In this document: piece after piece, positions 61,701 to 64,000 of the stretch | Layout of the letters: each line of letters begins with the position of its first letter | How positions within the stretch are numbered: position 1 is the stretch's first letter | Virus record (IMG/VR): IMGVR_UViG_3300046542_000248 | Span: 1 to 64,000 of that record | Strand: one strand, 5' to 3' | Source: a virus | Length of the DNA stretch: 64,000 nucleotides | The notes under the pieces: generated by a model | The model's database searches: none | Seen by the model: only the letters and a program-made list of their open reading frames with translations | What the model was told of the DNA's origin: nothing | Translations under genes and position numbers: made by a program

Positions 61701-63646
61701 TAAAACCGAGTGCAGGAAATAATCTATGGAGAGGTATTTGTTATGGTAACGGTATATTTGTAGCTGTAGCATATACTGGAAGTACCGGTAATCTGGTAAT
61801 GACAAGCTCAGGTGGTGCTAATACTGATACTAGCCTAGCTAAATCATACTCAGATACAATAGTTAAAGCGGGTATAAAATGGTCAGCAAAAAACGCATTA
61901 CCTAGTTTTGGTGCTAATAATTTGTGCTATGGTAATGGTTTATTTGTGGCTGTAATGTACACAGGTACAGATAGAGTTGCAATTTCTCAAGATGGTGTCA
62001 ATTGGACCTCAATAAATAGCCCTCTTGGTAATAACTGGTCTGCTGTTTGTTATGGTAACGGTGTATTTGTAGCAGTTTCAAATGGTGGTGTAGGTACTAG
62101 AGCCATGTCTTCTTTTGACGGGGTTACATGGACTCAACGAACAAGTGCTGCTGATAATAACTGGGCTGCTGTTTGTTACGGTAATGGATTATTTGTAGCT
62201 GTTGCAGTTACTGGTACAGGTAACCGTGTTATGACTTCACCTGATGGTGCTACTTGGACAGCAAGAACTACACCTGCTGATAATAACTGGAGTTCAGTTT
62301 GTTACGGTGCTGGTATATTTGTAGCTGTAGCAACTACAGGTACGGGTAATAGAGTTATGTCTTCTCCTGATGGAATTACTTGGACACTAAGAACAAGTGT
62401 TGCTGATAATAGTTGGTATGATGTTTGTTATGGTAACGGTATATTTGTAGCTGTAGCATATAACGGCACCACAGCTAATCAAATTATGACTTCTCCTGAT
62501 GGTATTACGTGGACAGCAAGAACTAGCCCATCAGCCAATGGATGGTATCTAACATGTTTTGGTAATGGTGTATTTGTATCTATTGGGGATACAGGCACTA
62601 GTAAAATTATGATTTCTGTAGATGGAGTTAACTGGACCTTAAGAACTGGAACAATTACTGGTAGTTCTTGGATGGGCTTCGTCTATGGCAATGGTATATA
62701 TTTAGTAGTCTCAGATAGTAATGGTAAATCAATGGTATCAAATGATGGTATAAAATGGTCGGCACCATATTTTACTGTAGATAATAACTGGAGTTCAGTA
62801 TGCTACGGTAATGGATTATTTGTAGCTGTTGGTACATCAGGAACTGGAAATCGCGTTATGACGTCACCTGATGGTCTTACTTGGACTACTAGAACAAGCG
62901 CTGCTGATAATAGCTGGACTGCTGTTTGTTATGGTAATGGATTATTTGTAGCGGTGGCGCTTAGTGGTACTGCATCGACTAGAGTTATGACCTCGCCTGA
63001 TGGTATTACTTGGACAACTAGATCAGCCACTACTACCAATTTTTGGAGATCTGTTTGTTATGGTAATGGATTATTTGTAGCCATCGCATCTACCGGTTCA
63101 CCTTCTCAAATTATGACTTCTCCTGATGGTATTACTTGGACCGCAAGAACTACTCCTCTTGATAACAGTTGGCAGTCAGTTTGTTATGGTGCTGGATTAT
63201 TTGTGGCTGTAGGACCCCTCACTGCATCAGTGGATGGAGTTATGACTTCTCCTGATGGAATTACTTGGACTGTTAGGTTAGGAGCTTCTCTTAATTACTG
63301 GTGTTCAGTTTGTTATGGTAATGGTTTATATGTAGCAGTTTCAAACGCTACTGGTACAGGTAATCGTGTAATGACTTCTTCTGATGGTCTTACTTGGACA
63401 TCAAGAACAACTCCTGCTGATAATGGATGGAATTCAGTATGCTACGGTAATGGATTATTTGTAGCTACTGCAATGTCAGGCACTGGTAATAGAGTAATGA
63501 CATCACCTGATGGTATCACTTGGACTTTACGAGCAACCAATGTTGATAATCAATGGGGTTCGGTATGTTATGGTATTGGCACATTTGTATCTGTATCAGT
63601 CGATGGTACAGGTAACAGAGCCATGACTTCATCTCTACAATATTAA
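58778..63646 (+). CDS. Giant propeller-repeat tail adhesin
   Basis: The product is 1622 aa. A 20-residue N-terminus (MLDIFQHGVGQTKKT) is followed almost at once by blade repeats that fill the whole protein. By counting repeat starts I read blocks of 7, about 8, 7 and 14. The second block includes a repeat opened by an insert of about 50 residues (VIDGVTKLFSSEGG region, about 525-585). Linkers between blocks are short (GSINIPTLSKNVG; TVIDNTLSAEFAIRK; GANTDTSLAKSYSDTI). AAAGGAGG precedes ATG 58778. There is no fibre repeat and no chaperone-like tail, so it is close to a pure repeat array. Confidence 0.87.
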   Translation: MLDIFQHGVGQTKKTLAPASKWDIRTGAVDNFWKGICYGNGLFVAVAYAGTNRIMTSPDGITWTSRTSTYENAWNSICYGNGLFVAVAYAGQVGTLILTSPDGITWTHRTNPNANQWWAVCYGNGVFVAVAQTGTGNRAMTSPDGVNWTARTTPADNQWRGLTYGNGLFVAVSNDGTGNRVMTSPDGITWTIRTSSSDDGWISVCYGNALFVAVSNSSKKVMTSPDGINWTTRTGGITNGAILVTYDNGIFVAVSYDAAGSNVMTSPDGVTWITRTTSTTNTWQAVCYGNGLFVAVASTGTGNRVMTSGSINIPTLSKNVGTTWQVQSSAADNTWRSVCYGNGLFVAVSDSGTAGYRIMTSPDGINWTLRATPGDYAYYSVCYGNGIFVALAVSGGVYMTSFDGINWTLRTPPIALAWRWACYGNGLFVAVAQGGTNNQVMTSPDGITWTVRTTPGANQWNSVVYGNGLFVAVASLGTNNRVMTSPDGITWTLRTTGISGSGTTTIVNSGGVFVQVSLAYAPDTLNLTSGAHTISYTSATPDRYVIDGVTKLFSSEGGYVNSTGFKLWLTPWGLSAGASVNWSSTADNGWFSVCYGAGLFVATAMTGTGNRIMTSPDGITWTSQISPADNDWYCVCYANGLFVSVGATGTGDRIMTSKDGITWVTRASIDNTWRGVCFGNGIFVAVGIDGVGNRAMNSGTVIDNTLSAEFAIRKPELGSTWQIRSTPVDNQWLSVCYGGGIFVAVAISGTGNRIMASADGVNWTTQTSPSDNMWYSICYGNGMFVAVAAGGYIMYSSDGVVWASKQVPWNHAWYSICYGNGTFVAVSANSVGGNTAAMTSKDAINWTLRSTPADNQWYGLAYGNGLFVAVAISGTGNRVMTSPDGITWTIRTTPMDNAWIAVCYGAGLFVAVGFDGTINNCVMTSPDGITWTIRTAASNNKWVSIAYGSGLFVAISFDATGNKVMVSSNGINWSLKPSAGNNLWRGICYGNGIFVAVAYTGSTGNLVMTSSGGANTDTSLAKSYSDTIVKAGIKWSAKNALPSFGANNLCYGNGLFVAVMYTGTDRVAISQDGVNWTSINSPLGNNWSAVCYGNGVFVAVSNGGVGTRAMSSFDGVTWTQRTSAADNNWAAVCYGNGLFVAVAVTGTGNRVMTSPDGATWTARTTPADNNWSSVCYGAGIFVAVATTGTGNRVMSSPDGITWTLRTSVADNSWYDVCYGNGIFVAVAYNGTTANQIMTSPDGITWTARTSPSANGWYLTCFGNGVFVSIGDTGTSKIMISVDGVNWTLRTGTITGSSWMGFVYGNGIYLVVSDSNGKSMVSNDGIKWSAPYFTVDNNWSSVCYGNGLFVAVGTSGTGNRVMTSPDGLTWTTRTSAADNSWTAVCYGNGLFVAVALSGTASTRVMTSPDGITWTTRSATTTNFWRSVCYGNGLFVAIASTGSPSQIMTSPDGITWTARTTPLDNSWQSVCYGAGLFVAVGPLTASVDGVMTSPDGITWTVRLGASLNYWCSVCYGNGLYVAVSNATGTGNRVMTSSDGLTWTSRTTPADNGWNSVCYGNGLFVATAMSGTGNRVMTSPDGITWTLRATNVDNQWGSVCYGIGTFVSVSVDGTGNRAMTSSLQY
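58841..63630 (+). repeat. Propeller-blade repeats in four blocks
   Basis: Blocks at about 58841-59700 (7), 59746-60870 (7 intact plus one broken), 60936-61806 (7) and 61879-63630 (14, without an internal linker). The consensus is the same as in the other adhesins. Confidence 0.8.
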
Positions 63647-63681
63647 AGATAGGAATTGTTAATATTTTCATGGCTAAACAA

Positions 63682-63724
63682 TAAAAATAAGGAATGTGTT
63701 CTTTACACATTCCTTATTTAATAA
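63682..63724 (+). terminator. Rho-independent terminator
   Basis: AATAAGGAATGTGT and ACACATTCCTTATT form a 14-bp stem with a 5-nt loop and T-rich flank. Confidence 0.85.
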
Positions 63725-63766
63725 ATTTATTAATTAAATTTATAATAGATGGGAGAGAATATGAAC

Positions 63767-64000
63767 ATGATAGAATCATATGTACATGGATTAGGAAGTA
63801 AAAGTAGTACTAGTAGTGATCCAGGTGTTAAATGGACTCCAAGAGTAACTCCTGCCGATAATGATTGGAGAGGCATCTGTTATGGTGCTGGTTTGTTTGT
63901 AGCTGTAGGGGCTTCAGGTACGGGTAATAGAGTAATGACTTCCCCTGATGGTATTAACTGGACTGCAAGAACAACTCCTATTGATAATAACTGGTTTGCG
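63767..64000 (+). CDS. Propeller-repeat tail adhesin, 5' end only
   Basis: The frame is open to the window edge, 78 codons. GGGAGAG lies about ten bases before ATG 63767; an in-frame ATG at 63761 is closer. The N-terminus has the layout of gene 58778: a short hydrophobic start, then HGLG and a Ser/Lys-rich spacer, then the first blade (WTPRVTPADNDWRGICYGAG). The rest lies beyond the window, so its length and number of blocks cannot be given. Confidence 0.85.
   Translation, partial: MIESYVHGLGSKSSTSSDPGVKWTPRVTPADNDWRGICYGAGLFVAVGASGTGNRVMTSPDGINWTARTTPIDNNWFA

Noticed and set aside
49638-63630. Regular DNA repeats resembling a CRISPR array
   Set aside because: Repeat units are about 120-140 nt, in frame, without unique spacers of uniform length, and encode protein blades.
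55584-63630. Diversity-generating retroelement explaining the variable blade positions
   Set aside because: No reverse transcriptase or template repeat is visible in the window, and changes are not restricted to adenines.
1-64000. tRNA genes, integrase/lysogeny genes, transposons
   Set aside because: No cloverleaf with a GGTTCRANYCC arm, no integrase or transposase motifs were seen on either strand. The absence is by eye, not by program.

Overview
This window reads as part of the genome of a large tailed (myovirus-like) bacteriophage of a low-GC Gram-positive host. The evidence for a Gram-positive host is AT-rich DNA, strong AGGAGG-type ribosome binding sites, frequent TTG/GTG starts and a class Ib ribonucleotide reductase set (nrdI-nrdE-nrdF). 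The phage class is suggested by two different genes for the N-terminal part of an RNA polymerase beta-prime subunit, each with a [GDYDGD] metal-binding loop. Split multisubunit polymerases present in two sets (virion and non-virion) are a hallmark of phiKZ/AR9-type jumbo phages. The window lacks a lysogeny module, tRNAs, CRISPR arrays and transposons. The exact phage genus cannot be read from the sequence alone.

Layout. 1-9574 (+): a helical protein, the first beta-prime gene, a run of small unknown genes, a P-loop kinase-like gene and an HExxH metallopeptidase. 9619-18282 (-): the second beta-prime gene, small unknown genes including a repeat protein, then a possibly structural group (a 534-aa protein with two Cys pairs, a possible gp25-like protein, two tandem DUF6527-like proteins). 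18376-22135 (+): three overlapping genes led by a zinc-finger/PD-(D/E)XK-like protein. 22175-23095 (-): a free-standing HNH endonuclease. 23248-30975 (+): DNA-metabolism and small genes, including a PC4-like ssDNA-binding protein, a DnaQ-like exonuclease, a FEN-like nuclease, an HTH protein, a macrodomain protein and a membrane protein. 31129-37432 (+): nucleotide metabolism (NrdI, NrdE, NrdF, dUTPase plus a dUTPase-like paralogue with an apparent ATT start). 37509-39737 (+): probable baseplate/tail structural proteins. 39777-41783 (-): a membrane-anchored protein and a zinc-finger protein. 42030-64000 (+): more than 20 kb of host-recognition genes: LamG-type proteins and fibre/adhesin proteins.

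Regulation. A recurrent AT-rich element close to AAATATATATTATTATAG, usually followed by an ATATACTACT-like stretch, lies at nine gene starts on both strands, seven of them 34-40 nt before the chosen start codon. It is the best candidate for a promoter read by one of the phage's own polymerases. Nearly every transcription unit ends in a clear stem-loop plus T-run. One gene start (5764) lies inside a perfect 14-bp inverted repeat that would pair the start codon and put the Shine-Dalgarno sequence in the loop.

Most interesting content. The tail adhesins carry a blade-like repeat of about 40-46 residues (Trp, then a CYGNGLFVAVA-like strand, then MTSPDGITW). Reading through them, the repeats come in blocks of seven: 7 in the first gene, 7+7+7 in the second, and 7, about 8 (one broken by an insertion), 7 and 14 in the third. 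The next gene runs off the window. This suggests strings of seven-bladed beta-propellers, with the residues beside the second Trp of each blade variable while the framework is nearly fixed at DNA level.
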